From Aralia elata (taxonomy: Eukaryota > Streptophyta > Magnoliopsida > Apiales > Araliaceae), in assembly GCA_034770075.1 (NCBI GenBank), contig CM068385.1, positions 76,934,272-76,998,271 of the forward strand: a stretch of 64,000 bases of DNA. The letters run 5' to 3'. Shown here piece after piece: positions 11,740 to 22,420 of the stretch. The position numbers were made by a program, and so were the translations under genes. The notes beneath the pieces were generated by a model. The model saw only the letters and a list, made by a program, of their open reading frames with translations. It ran no database searches and was not told the origin of the DNA. Numbering within the stretch: position 1 is the stretch's first letter; every line of letters starts with the position of its first letter.

Positions 11740-13223
11740 TTAGAGATCTAGAAGGGGCGTTGAATAGATTTTCTTTTAAAATTCAACTTATTAAGGATAT
11801 TACCAAATAATTAGTTAATTATAATCGATTAAACACAGTGGAATAATTTTTGAAAACCCCCTTAAGGAATAAAAGAAATCTTAGTTCTAAATTTAGTGTA
11901 TTTGGTTTTAAGTCACACAAACAATAATATGACATAAAGTAAGTGCAGAAAAGTAAATGACACAGGCGAGATTTTAAGTGGTTCAGAGACTGATTAACTC
12001 TTAGTTCACTCTTCTACTTTGACAAGTAGGAAATCCACTAAGGATATAGATCACTCAGATCTTTACAACTGAACCACTAAGGTTCTTTCGAATCACTAAG
12101 TCTCGGAATATGGACACTTAGTCCTAGATCACTAAGATCTCTTCGAGTCACTGAGTTTCGGTATAATGGTCACTAAGACTAGGACACTTAGTCCTCTGAT
12201 GTTTGATTGTTGTTTAGAGGTACTGCTAAGCTTTGCTATAAGGCCCAGCTTCTTTCAGGTGCTTAGCAGCTCTGAACACATCTTGAGCCGCAGAGTGGAG
12301 CTCGCTTTACTTTTTAGAAATTCATCTTTGTGTTCTTCTGAGATGATGATTCGTACTCTCATCTCTTTCCTTTGAATTTGAATCTTGTTGCCTTTTATAC
12401 TCTTTCATAGATTTTCCTGTTGGAGAGTTTCCGTTGATGTATTTAATGCTTCAGATCCTCTAGGATCCTTGATGTTGACGTTTAAGTCCATGTGTCAGTT
12501 GCTTTTTGACTTTCCTGTCACGTCAGTCTGCTTTCTCACTTAATACATCTAAGATGTCACTTTTAACAAACTAGCCAGTGGACACATTTTCTAATCTTCG
12601 ATTTCTACCAAGGATATTTGAAGAATGCATCTGGATTTTTGATCAGCATTGCTCCATGTCAGTCTATTTTTATATCTGACTTAACTCTATGAATGAGTAG
12701 AACTTTACGATTCCATTCCATGATCAGCTCTACGAATGTTGCTTTACGATTCAGAAGCTGACTTTACGATCTTGTCTTTACTTAACGATCCTTGAGTTAC
12801 TTTACGATATGACTTTTACTCAGCGATTTCTTGGAGTAATCTATGTTTAGTCTCTACTCAACGAGCTTTGTTTGACTTTGTAATTCTCCATTCACTTTAT
12901 AGATTGATCTATACTTTGAGAGGTGAGGTGAACTTTACGATGAGTACAATAGTTCTGCGATTTGTCTCTTTACGATGCTACAGCAGACTTTGTAAATTTC
13001 TCTTTACTTTGCTATCTCAGTTTTTACTTTCACTTTATGATTCCAAAGGCAGATTTACAATCTTTACTGTAGACTCTACAATTTCTTTTTTAGCTCTGAG
13101 ATAACTTTTGCCATCATCTGTTTATTTTACCATTTTGAACTTTGCTTTACGAGATAAAGTGAACTTTGTGATTCACCTGATGTTTTACAAACATAGGTTG
13201 ACGTTGTGTTCTATCATCTTCAT
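11740..13223 (-). repeat. degenerate LTR-like repeat with ACGAT motif array
   Basis: It opens with a 'ctagaaggggcgttgaatag' string and a 'gtggttcagag' string, followed by ACTAAGGATATAGATCACT-like blocks. From 12700 to 13190 it carries about fifteen CTTTACGATY-like motifs. I have seen comparable blocks in old plant copia LTRs, but I cannot assign the family firmly. The short ORFs inside it (12166-12375, 12868-13104) are repeat-derived. Confidence 0.45.
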
Positions 13224-14084
13224 TGTAATATTCAGAAACCTTATAAGATTTGTAATGTAACCTAATATGAGTAATAAATGATGTTTTGGTGATTGAAATT
13301 ACGTGTTATGTGATTGAATATGTGTGGATTCATTATATGTATGATTATAGAAAATTTTTACAAAACTTAACTAGGAAACCACAATTCATAAAAATGTAAA
13401 GTCAACTTTGGGAAAGTCAACAATTTTTTACTAACAAAATTAGTTAGGAAAGTTAACTAATGAGCAAACTAGAAGCTAACTAGATAGTATACTAAGTTTA
13501 GAGAATTAACCTAAGGGTTAAGACCTAAGGGTTAAAACTTAGATACAAAATCACTATTCACTAATACGAAATATTATACGAGTAAAATACGAGAATAATA
13601 CGAATATAATACGAAAATTATACGGTAGAAATATGAAAAGTCAAAGTCAACGATTTCGGCTAACTAACTAATTAGAGTAACTGAACTAAATAGGATTGGG
13701 TTAGGGTGTAGAGAAAGTAGGGATATTTTGGCCAATATGGATATATGCAATACTTACATAGTTTGTAAGTATGAACTATTGTCTTGCAAGTGCAAGTGGA
13801 CAAGTTGTGCTTGTTAGCTTTGTGTGTTGCCAAGCTTGGAGAGGTAAGATGTAGCCAATTAATTTGCTTGTGGTGTTGGCTTGTTTTGAGAGGTGAGATA
13901 TGGCCTCTTATCTTGCAACACAATTGTTGCAAGAGATAAGTTGGTAGGCCATGTCACAAATGGCCTTGTTGGCCAATTGTGTGTGGTGTGTTGTGGCTTT
14001 TTGTGAGCCATGGCAAGATGGCCTTGTTGGTGACTTAGGTTGGTTGTGGTTTGATGACCATTATGCCCTAAGTCTTGGATTACC

Positions 14085-14093
14085 AATAAATAG
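14085..14093 (+). promoter_or_regulatory. possible LTR TATA box
   Basis: AATAAATAG about 860 bases into the LTR, a position like that of the TATA box in the solo LTR at 4941. It is followed by an A/C-rich leader. Confidence 0.35.
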
Positions 14094-15212
14094 AAGGCTC
14101 CTCATTCATTAGTTATTGTTCATTTTCACAATAATCCCAAGAGAGAAGTATAGTAAGATCAATTGCTAATTGAGAGGAAGAAATCAAGTTGTGCTTAATC
14201 AAGATAATCGTAAAGCTTACAACTACAAGAGGTATATCTATATTATGATTGCTTAGTATGATAGAAGTCATTGCATGCTAAGTTGTATATGTTTTTAAGT
14301 CATCAATCATGATAACCTAACTAGTTGGTAGACTATTAAAATGAAATAGCTTAAATAAAATATGACTATGCATGTTAGTATAAATTAGCTTAAATAAGCT
14401 AGCCTCCTAGTAGATTCATTAGTCAAATGGATCAAGTAAAGCATGATTATATGTTAATGTTAATCAAGTAAGGTATGTTAATACTCAAGTCATCAAGCAT
14501 GTTAAAATTTGCTAAGTAAAGTATTAGGTGACTTAAACCCAAACAAGTAAGCTTAGGTTTTGAAAACCTAGTTTTAATGCTTTTTACATGAGGTGTGCAA
14601 CCTTATGTGTTGGTATTTATTCATGAAATAAATACTCATGTTGTAAAGGGGAAGTTACGAACGCGTAGGAAAAAGAATCGCTCAAAAATACTTTGTAGAA
14701 TGAAAGTTATGCGTGCTAGAAGTTTGCATGTCAAAATTGAAATTGGGATATATAGGTGCCAAGCGGCGCATCTGCGCTGCACATACAGTAGGTCAGCGCA
14801 GAGGCACTGGCCGGCTACTAGGCGCAGGGCTGCCGGGTGCTATTGGCACGTCGTGCGACGTTGTGCATTCTTAGGCGTTTTGAGCGTTCTAAGTTATTTT
14901 TCGAACATTGTATTGTTATGTATTGAAATTTAACTCGTACTAAAGATTAATTAAAGTATACTAAGATTGTAAAGTCATGATTATGACTAACTGTATGTCA
15001 ACCTAATGAACAAAATAGGCCATACGAACAACGAGAAATTAGCGTAAACATAGAATACGCTATCAGGCAAGTTCTAACTTTTATTTGATTAGCATATTTA
15101 TGCAAGTTTTTTGAACTATATGCAAATCTTTATGTGTAATGATGTGCTATAAAACTATTTTGAATTTCAGTTGTTGTGTGAAGATTAATTGTGATATATG
15201 AATTATTTGTAT

Positions 15213-15395
15213 AACTTGAGTACTGTGAACCCTATAACTTGGGCAGTGTGAACCCTATAACTTGGGCAGTGTGAACCCTCTAACTTGAGTAGTGTAAACT
15301 CTATTATCTGTCTAGATTAAGTAGTGTAAATTCTATTATTTGTCTAGCTTGAGTAGTGTGAACTCTATTATCTGTATAAACTTGAGAAGTGTGAA
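15213..15395 (+). repeat. minisatellite in 5' LTR
   Basis: Seven or so copies of AACTTGRGYAGTGTGAACCC. The first three or four are about 22 bases apart, then the spacing grows to about 36 as a TATTATCTGTCTAG spacer is added. Confidence 0.8.
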
Positions 15396-16055
15396 ATGTG
15401 TTAACTCTTAGACTTGCTGAGCATTTGTACTCATTCTTACGAATAAAATCTTATTTGCAGTTAAGAAAGAATTACTAGTATAATTTGGCAGTAAAGAGAA
15501 AATGAAAGAAGAATAGATAGATCAAGGGAGATTAGTAATATTGTCTTCTTTTAATGTAATAGAAAGTAAATTGTCATGACTTTGAGAAATGAATAAAGAG
15601 AATTATTGAAGGATTTGTTTAGAAATGTATTGTTTGTACTTTACATTTAAGCTAGTAGATGTAGCAGTCATTTAACTATGTTAGATTAACATTATTGACA
15701 ATGTCTAGAAAGTTTTGTCGAGGAAAGGGGTTGTCTAATTGAGCACCGCTTTAACGGAAAGCCCCTTCTTTCCTAGGAACTGTTTGGTTGCCAATATTGA
15801 AAGTTTAGTTTAGATAAATGGCTCTGAAGTTGAGAATAAGGATTTAGTGTTAGATTAGAGTATATGAAATACTTAGAAGAATGTAGTTCTAATAAAAAAA
15901 TTATATAAGTATACGATTCTGGAATAAAGATTGTGTTATAAGTTTTAAATAAAAGAGTTTTTACCAAGTATATTGTTAGTGAATGTTTTGGAAGATGTTA
16001 GGTCGTCAGCACCAGATCCGCTATGGAAAGCAATCGGATTGGGGGCGTTACATTT

Positions 16056-16068
16056 TGGTATCAAAGCA
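16056..16068 (+). other. primer-binding site, initiator Met-tRNA
   Basis: TGGTATCAAAGCA lies three bases after the LTR end and matches the TGGTATCAGAGCA complement of tRNA-Met(i) with one change. This fits the chromovirus assignment. Confidence 0.75.
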
Positions 16069-16070
16069 GT

Positions 16071-16210
16071 AGGTTATAGCTCTAGGGTAAGAGTACCTTA
16101 GGGTATAATCTTGAGAGATCAGAGTAGTAGGTTATGTAGTAGGTTATAGCTCTAGGGTAAGAGTACCTTAGGATATAATCTTTAGGGAACTAGTAAAAAT
16201 AGAGATAAAT
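16071..16210 (+). repeat. 70-bp direct duplication just after the PBS
   Basis: AGGTTATAGCTCTAGGGTAA starts at 16071 and again at 16141, exactly 70 bases apart. The copies are almost identical through ATAATCTT. It lies in the leader where packaging or dimerisation signals are usually found. Confidence 0.85.
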
Positions 16211-16380
16211 GGACTCATGAAGAGTTCTCAAGTAAAGAAAAGATAGATTAATAAATATGTTGTGATTATTTCTAAAATAATGTGATATGTATATATGTGC
16301 AGTAGTATTTATATTGAAAGTCCAATAATAATCTAAAAGTTGGAGACCCATCATGTGTTATTTTCTTTTAAATATAGAAA

Positions 16381-17340
16381 ATGGCGCCAAAAAGAAAATC
16401 ACCGTCAGAGATAGATAGTGAGGGGAACAAAGTAAAGTTAACCCAATGCAACAGTTTTTAGAATTACTATTAGGGGCATTATAATGTCATCCCTTAGAAA
16501 ATCAGAACCTGATCGCAGTGCAAAACGTAACGTTTAAGGATTTCAAGAGTGTAGGACCTCCCGAATTTAAGGGAACCTCTGAGCCAATAGAGGCTCAGGG
16601 TTGGATAAAAGAAATAGAGAAAACATTTAAAATTGCTAAAGTTAGAGAACACCAGAAAACGGTCTTCGCTACCTACTTTTCGAAAGGCGAGGCAAACTTC
16701 TGATGGGAAGCTAACCAAGCCAGGGCTAGAGAGGGAGTAGTTTTATAGGATAGGTTCAAGGAGATATTCTTCGAGAATTACTTCCTAAGAAGTATGCAGA
16801 ATAGGATGAAAGTACGATTTCTAGATTTGAAACAAAGAGACTTGACAGTACCCAATACGCGAACAAATTCAATGAATTAGCCATAATTTTTCTGCATCAG
16901 TTTGATACGGAGGAGAGGAAGACAAGGAGGTTCGAACAGGGTTTAAAACCCTGGATTTATGACAATTTGTTTATACTGCAATTAGAAACCTTCGCGCAAA
17001 TTCTGGAGAAGGCCATAATTGCCGAAGGCGGGAATAAAGCCTTAATTAAGTTTGATAAAGAGAAAAAGAATAATTATGAGGGAGGAAATCATAAAATAGA
17101 AACTAGTAATGGGGGAAATGGCAATAAAAGGAAGCGGAATAATAAAGAATAAGAATAAGCATGTAAAATATGTGGTAAGAATCACGTAAGAACATATTAG
17201 AGAAGCGAAAATGTGTGTTATCGTTTTGGGTAGAAGAGGCATTACTCTACCAACTGTCCAAATCCTAAGAAGAATGGGTGTTTTAGCTATGGGGACCTAG
17301 ACCATTAGGCAAGAAATTGCTCGAAAAAAGAAGCGAAATG
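16381..17340 (+). pseudogene. chromovirus gag, broken
   Basis: The likely start is ATG at 16381 (MAPKRKSP). A Retrotrans_gag-like core (matrix/capsid) follows from about 16518 (EFKGTSEPIEAQGWI, then KTRRFEQGLKPWI), and three decayed zinc knuckles at about 17160-17325 (CKICGKNH, CYRFG, CFSYGDLDH). In-frame stops at 16701 (TGA) and 16746 (TAG) fall where Trp is expected in the WxxNxxR and WDRFKE motifs. There are frameshifts near the N terminus and near 16850, and the second and third knuckles have lost key residues. The order and motifs match the gag at 62838-64000. Product: a virus-like-particle structural protein, no longer encoded intact. Confidence 0.75.
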
Positions 17341-17447
17341 ATTATGAGGAATTAAGAAGCTACGTGGGAGCTTGGAGAGAAAATGAAGGAAAAATTCCCG
17401 CATTTTATTTACTTAGTATGTACTTAATTTCGGGGACAAATTCTTAT

Positions 17448-17460
17448 AAGGAGGGGTGAG
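17448..17460 (+). other. polypurine tract
   Basis: AAGGAGGGGTGAG directly precedes the 3' LTR. It would prime plus-strand DNA synthesis. Confidence 0.7.
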
Positions 17461-18196
17461 TATAATATTTAGAATCCTTATAAGATTTGTAATGTAACCT
17501 TATATGAGTAATAAAGGATGTTTTGGTGATTGAAATTACGTGTTATGTGATTTAATGTGTGTGGATTCATTAAATGTATGATTATAGCAATTTTTTACAA
17601 ATCTTAACTAGAAAACCACTATTCATAAAAACGTAAAGTCAACTTTGGGAAAGTCAACAATTTTTGACTAACAAGATTAGTTAGGAAAGCTAACTAATGA
17701 GCAAAGTAGAAGTTAACTAGATAGTGTACTAAGTTTGGAGAATTAATCTAAGGGTTAAGACCTAAGGGTTGAAACATAAATACAAAATCACTATTCACTA
17801 ATACGAGTATAATACAAAATATTATAAGAGTAGAATACGAGAATAATACAAATATAATATGAAAATTATATGGTAGAAATGCGAAAAGTCAAAGTCAACG
17901 ATTTCGGCTAACTAACTAGTTAGAGTAACCGAACTAAATAGGATTGGGTTAGGGTGTAGAGAAAATAGGGATATTTTAGCCAATATGGAAATATGCAATA
18001 CTTACATAATTTGTAAGTACGAACTCTTGTCTTGCAAGTGCAAGTGGACAAGTTGTGCTTGTTAGCTTTGTGTGTTGTGAAGCTTGGAGAGGTGAGATGT
18101 GGCCAATTAATTTGCTTGTGGTGTTGGCTTGTTTTGAGAGGTGAGATGTGGCCTCTTGTCTTGCAACACAATTGTTGCAACTTGCAAGAGACAAGT
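17461..18196 (+). repeat. truncated 3' LTR of the gag-only chromovirus
   Basis: Colinear with 13224-13950 up to GAGACAAGTTG. Homology stops abruptly at 18196, where Athila LTR sequence begins. The first base pair is TA instead of TG. Confidence 0.75.
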
Positions 18197-18942
18197 TGAT
18201 TACTATTAATTTTACTTTTATTATGAACTAATTCTTTTAGTTAAGGATTCAATGGAACCCGATGATAATTTTATTTAATATTTATTAATTCTTTTATTTA
18301 AATTGATTATAGTTAAATTGTTTGTTATACCTTATTTTATTTGTATAATTGCATGATCAATAATTATTAGATGGACTTAGATGACATTTGACAATGGAAT
18401 TTAGGTTAAGATCTAACTTATGATTAGTAATTATTTTTAGTGATATAGATTGCTAATTGAATGTTGATTTTGTGGACGAGATAGGAATATATCCGAATAC
18501 CGCAAGCAATTGTTGGAAAATGAATATTAATAAATTTATTATTATTATTTCTCATAGGAATATAGGGAAATTAATAATAATAAGTATGCTTTATAATTAC
18601 TCGAAAGATGGTTATAATTATTATTAGTGATTTTCCGTTGACAATTCTGATTAATTAATTTAATAGAAGAATGATAGTTTTACTTAAATGATTCATCGGG
18701 CGAAATTGATTCCTTAACCATTTTATTCATTGATTTAATATTTCAATAGTTGATAAAGTAGTTAATTCACTCATTTGTTATAAAAGTTATCTAGATTAAA
18801 TTGATTGATACATAATTAGTATTTTAGAATTAATTTGGTTATTATTCGCTCCTCGTGGGATCGACAACTCTACTTTCACTTTATTACTTGATTGACCGTG
18901 TATACTCGCACGTAAAATTGGTAGTATAGATTTAGCTCAACA
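18197..18942 (+). repeat. 5'-truncated 5' LTR of Athila-1
   Basis: Corresponds to the R/U5 part of the 3' LTR: 'ttatgaactaattctttt' at 18220 matches 29886. About 700 bases of U3 present at 24747-25315 and after 29700 are missing. Ends ...GCTCAACA before the primer site. Confidence 0.7.
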
Positions 18943-18948
18943 AGTTTT

Positions 18949-18966
18949 TGGCGCTGTTACCGAGGA
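18949..18966 (+). other. Athila primer-binding site
   Basis: TGGCGCTGTTACCGAGGA, a slightly decayed form of the TGGCGCCGTTGCCGGGGA found in Athila-2, the tRNA complement typical of this lineage. Confidence 0.75.
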
Positions 18967-19071
18967 GCAATAACTAGCTTAATTTTTCTATTATTAATTT
19001 TCATCAGTTAATTTTAATTTAGATTTCATTGCGGACTTATAAATCTGGTCTCTATTCACAGGTAGCTTTGT

Positions 19072-21388
19072 ATGCAAACTAGGTCAAAAGAGCACGAATT
19101 ACTTCCGTTCGAGGACGAGATTGACAAAAGACTTCGTAAAATACGACAGTTTTGTAAAGAAACGATTAAGCAACAAGTTATGGCTGACGAAGAAGCACAA
19201 AAATGACTTAAGGACTATGCGATGCCGCAAGTCACTGAGATTCATTCAAGCATTAGGAGACCAGCAATTCAGTCCAACATTTTTGAAATCAAACCCGGTA
19301 CAATTCAGATGGTTCAGAATTCAATCCAATTTGGGGGTATGCCGAATGATGACCCAAATGATCACCTTGTAAGTTTCTTGGAAATATGTGACACATTCAA
19401 ATACAAGGATGTGACTGATGACGCAGTAAAACTAAGGCTCTTTCCTTTCACACTTCATGATAAGGCAAAAAGTTGGCTACATTCATTATCAGCGGGTTCA
19501 ATCACTACTTGGGATGATTTAGCTCAGAAATTTTTAGGTAAATTTTTTTACCCAGCAAAGACTGCAAGAATGAGAAATGAGATTACATCTTTCACACAAC
19601 AAGATTCAGAATCGCTATATGAAGCTTGCGAATGTTTCAAGGAAATGTTGAGAAGGTGTCCTCGTCATGGACTCCCGAAGTGGTTGTAAGTACAAATATT
19701 CTATAATGGGTTGTTTAACACAACACGAACTAGTATTGATGCAGCCGCAGGAGGGGCTCTAATGGGTAAGAAATCCGAAGAAGCGTAGAATTGTTGGAAA
19801 TAATGGCTGCGAATAATTATTAGTGGCCGACCGCTAGATTGATTCCACCAAAGAGTGGAGGAAAATTTGAGATAGATGCAGTAACAACTCTGGTTGCACA
19901 ATTGGCAAATTTATCAAAGAAAATCGATGCAATGGGAACACAATTAGTGCAACAGATAGCTGCAGTCTGTGAATTATGTGCGGGAAGTCATAACACGAAT
20001 CAGTGTGCAATCAATACCGAAATAGTGAATTTTATAGGGAACAAGCAGGGTACATACTCTAACACATACAATCTAGGGTGGAGAAATTATCCAAACTTGT
20101 CGTGGAGCAATAATCAAAATCAATCATTAGCTCCAAGACAATTTCATCCACCAGGTTTCCAAGGCCTAGCTCAAACACAATAAGAAATAAATCCTAGCAT
20201 AGAAGATTTAATCACTAAATACATTGCAGTGAATGACACGAGAATGAATAGCCTAGAGGGGTCACTTCGTAATTTGGAAACTCAAATGGGACAATTAGCA
20301 AATGGAGTGAATAAGCGTCCACAGGGTGCTCTACCGAGTGACATAGAAGTCAATCCGAGAAGAGAAAGTCATGAGCACTGCAAAGATATTATGCTAAGAA
20401 ATGGGAAGAATTTGTCAAAAAAAATGATATCACATCCACGGGAAAGATTGTCACTGAAAAGGAAGAAGGAAGTGGAATTGATTTAAACAAAAATGAAGAA
20501 AAAAAAATTCATGAGTTAGACTTGAAACAGGGCGAAAGTAAGCATGAAACAAAGGATCCTGTCGTACCATACCCACAACGGTTGAAGAGCCAGAAGTTGG
20601 ATCGTCAGTTCTCAAAATTCTTGGAGGTTTTCAAGAAATTACAGATCAATAATTGTTTTGTAGAGGCATTAGAACAAATGCCAAGTTATGTCAAGTATAT
20701 GAGGGAAATCCTGTCAAAGAAGAGGAGAATAAGTGAACGAGAGATGGTAGCCCTAACTGAAGAATGCAGTGCTGTCATTCAGAGAAAATTACCCACTAAG
20801 CTGAAAGATCCCAGAAGTTTTACGATACCATGTACTATTGGGGACCAGTTTGTTGGGAAGGCATTATGTGATCTCAGGGCAAGCATTAATCTCATGCCTC
20901 TTTCTATCTATGAAAATCTTGGGATGAAAGGAATGAAGCCAACAAATATAACTCTGCAACTGGCGGACCGATCAATTATACTTCCAAAAGGAGTGATTGA
21001 AGATGTTCTAGTAAGAGTCGATATGTTTGTCTTCCTAGTGGATTTTGTCGTTCTTAATAAGATAAGGAGATTCCATTTATTCTGGGACGACCATTCTTAG
21101 CCACTGGACGAACTTTGATTGATGTAAGGAATGGAGAACTCACGATGAGGGGTTAATGATCAAGAGGTTACGTTCAGCGTGTTTGATTCTATAAAAATTT
21201 CGGATGAAGTGGAAGAGTGTCATGTCGCACAAGAGATTTTGGAAGATGAAATATGGGAAGATGATTACAGTGAAAGAAGAAGTGAAAATGAAAAGCAAAG
21301 GAACATGGAGGAGAATTTGCACATGATGGATGATATAGGATGTGCAACCGAAGGCATTCCAATCACAACGATGAGGCCGAGCAATTAA
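19072..21388 (+). pseudogene. Athila-1 gag-protease, heavily broken
   Basis: Start ATG at 19072 (MQTRSKEHELL). A Retrotrans_gag capsid block lies at about 19350-19780 (LRLFPFTLHDKAKSWL, SIDAAAGGAL), then a CX2CX3HX4C knuckle at about 19970, a linker with GTYSNTYNLGWRNYPN, and an aspartic protease block at about 20810-21100. The catalytic motif reads DLRASIN where the Athila consensus is DLGASIN (GGG to AGG), so protease activity would be lost. In-frame stops at 19204, 19687, 19786, 19821 and 20181 fall where Arg or Gln is expected. Frameshifts lie between 19788 and 19821, near the A-run at 20418, and near 21060. The last piece, 21179-21388, is acidic and contains IWEDDYSERR. Confidence 0.75.
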
Positions 21389-21394
21389 AAAAGG

Positions 21395-21445
21395 AAAAAG
21401 TCAGGCTGAAGACTTAAAAACAAGCGCTACTGGGAGGCAACCCAT
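21395..21445 (+). other. post-pol signature, scar of pol deletion
   Basis: AAGCGCTACTGGGAGGCAAC at 21422 matches the GCGCTGCTTGGGAGGCAACC that follows the integrase C-terminus in Athila-2 (minus strand, 42330-42354). In Athila-1 it comes directly after the protease region, so about 3 kb encoding RT, RNase H and integrase has been lost without disturbing the flanks. Confidence 0.65.
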
Positions 21446-21718
21446 AGGTTAATTTCTAATTATATTTGAATTTATTTAAATTAAGTTTATTTATTTTAGT
21501 TTCTAGTAAGGAGTTTAGCATAATTAATTGAGTTGAGTTTTGCTGGCAAATTAATTCAGGTGATACAAGTTTTACATCAAATTTGAAGAGATTGAGAATT
21601 GCCAGAAAATGACGGGAAAGGCTCATTTTGTGGCAAACATGCAAGGGAATGTTAAGGAAGTGATATATGGAAAAAAATTTGGCTTAGCTAGCTTTCAACC
21701 GTACACCATCAGTGATTA

Positions 21719-21909
21719 TGGGTCGCGACGTGCAAAGTAAGAGCCGCGACATGCATCATGAGCCGCGGCGTTGGAATTTATGGGTCACGGCGCTCAAACC
21801 TTCAGCAAGCGCAAGGAATCTAAATAGAGATTATTGGTCACGGCGCACGACTTAAGAGTTGCGGCATCCATTCGTGAGCCGCGGTGCACACATTTAGGAG
21901 CCGCGGCGC
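21719..21909 (+). repeat. GC-rich motif array, GAGCCGCGGCGC, upstream of ORF2
   Basis: Eight variants begin at about 21720, 21741, 21760, 21782, 21835, 21856, 21876 and 21898. Successive spacings are 21, 19, 22, 53, 21, 20 and 22 bases. The surrounding DNA is AT-rich. A second cluster lies at 25046-25131. Confidence 0.8.
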
Positions 21910-22420
21910 TCATGCGCAAATTAGCAGGTTAAGGAGCACCACCAGCGCGCAATTTTGCCCACTTTCCCTCATTCTTTCGGCATCTCCCTCTCCCACTTAA
22001 ACACAACTTCCCCTCATAAACCCCCCATAACCCACATTTACCTAACCATTTAAATTCCTTCCATATATAGAACTTTAATCCCAATCACACTCAACAACTT
22101 TAGCCTAACAAGACTATTAGAAGATTTCAAGGAGAATCAAGGGTTTATAATTAGAAAAGGATTTGAACTTTCCCCACATAAAGTTCATCTTCTTCACTTT
22201 CAAAAGGTAATTGGTTTTTCAAGGATTCTTCTTCATTCTTATGAATACTTTGCACTTATTGAATACTTGTTGGGGTTGTACTACATTGTTTGGAAGGATT
22301 TGACATATTCAAAGAGCTTTGATTTTGGGTCAAAATTTGGGCGCACACCAAGTGTTTGTCATATTGCTCCAACCATAATTTTCATCACTTTCTTTGGATT
22401 TCACACTTTGTTAATCACAA

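Larger units (their letters stand above)
13224..16052 (+). repeat. 5' LTR of the gag-only chromovirus
   Basis: 2829 bases, TGTAATATTCAGAAACC to TTGGGGGCGTTACA. A GC-rich stretch at 14757-14870 (GCGGCGCATCTGCGCTGC and related) sits in an otherwise AT-rich LTR. The 112-residue frame 14595-14933 crosses it but has no family resemblance. Confidence 0.8.
13224..18196 (+). mobile_element. gag-only chromovirus derivative (TR-GAG type)
   Basis: 5' LTR 13224-16052, Met-tRNA primer site, a decayed gag, polypurine tract, and a truncated 3' LTR at 17461-18196. No protease, RT, RNase H or integrase lies between gag and the polypurine tract, a gap of only about 110 bases. The pre-PPT sequence retains the 'ttcggggacaaattcttata' string seen after integrase in complete elements, so a deletion removed pol. 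The LTRs differ at roughly 22 of the first 285 aligned bases by eye, so the insertion is old. Confidence 0.75.

Noticed and set aside
14595..14933. 112-codon plus-strand frame
   Set aside because: It lies inside the 5' LTR across a GC-rich repeat and resembles no protein family.
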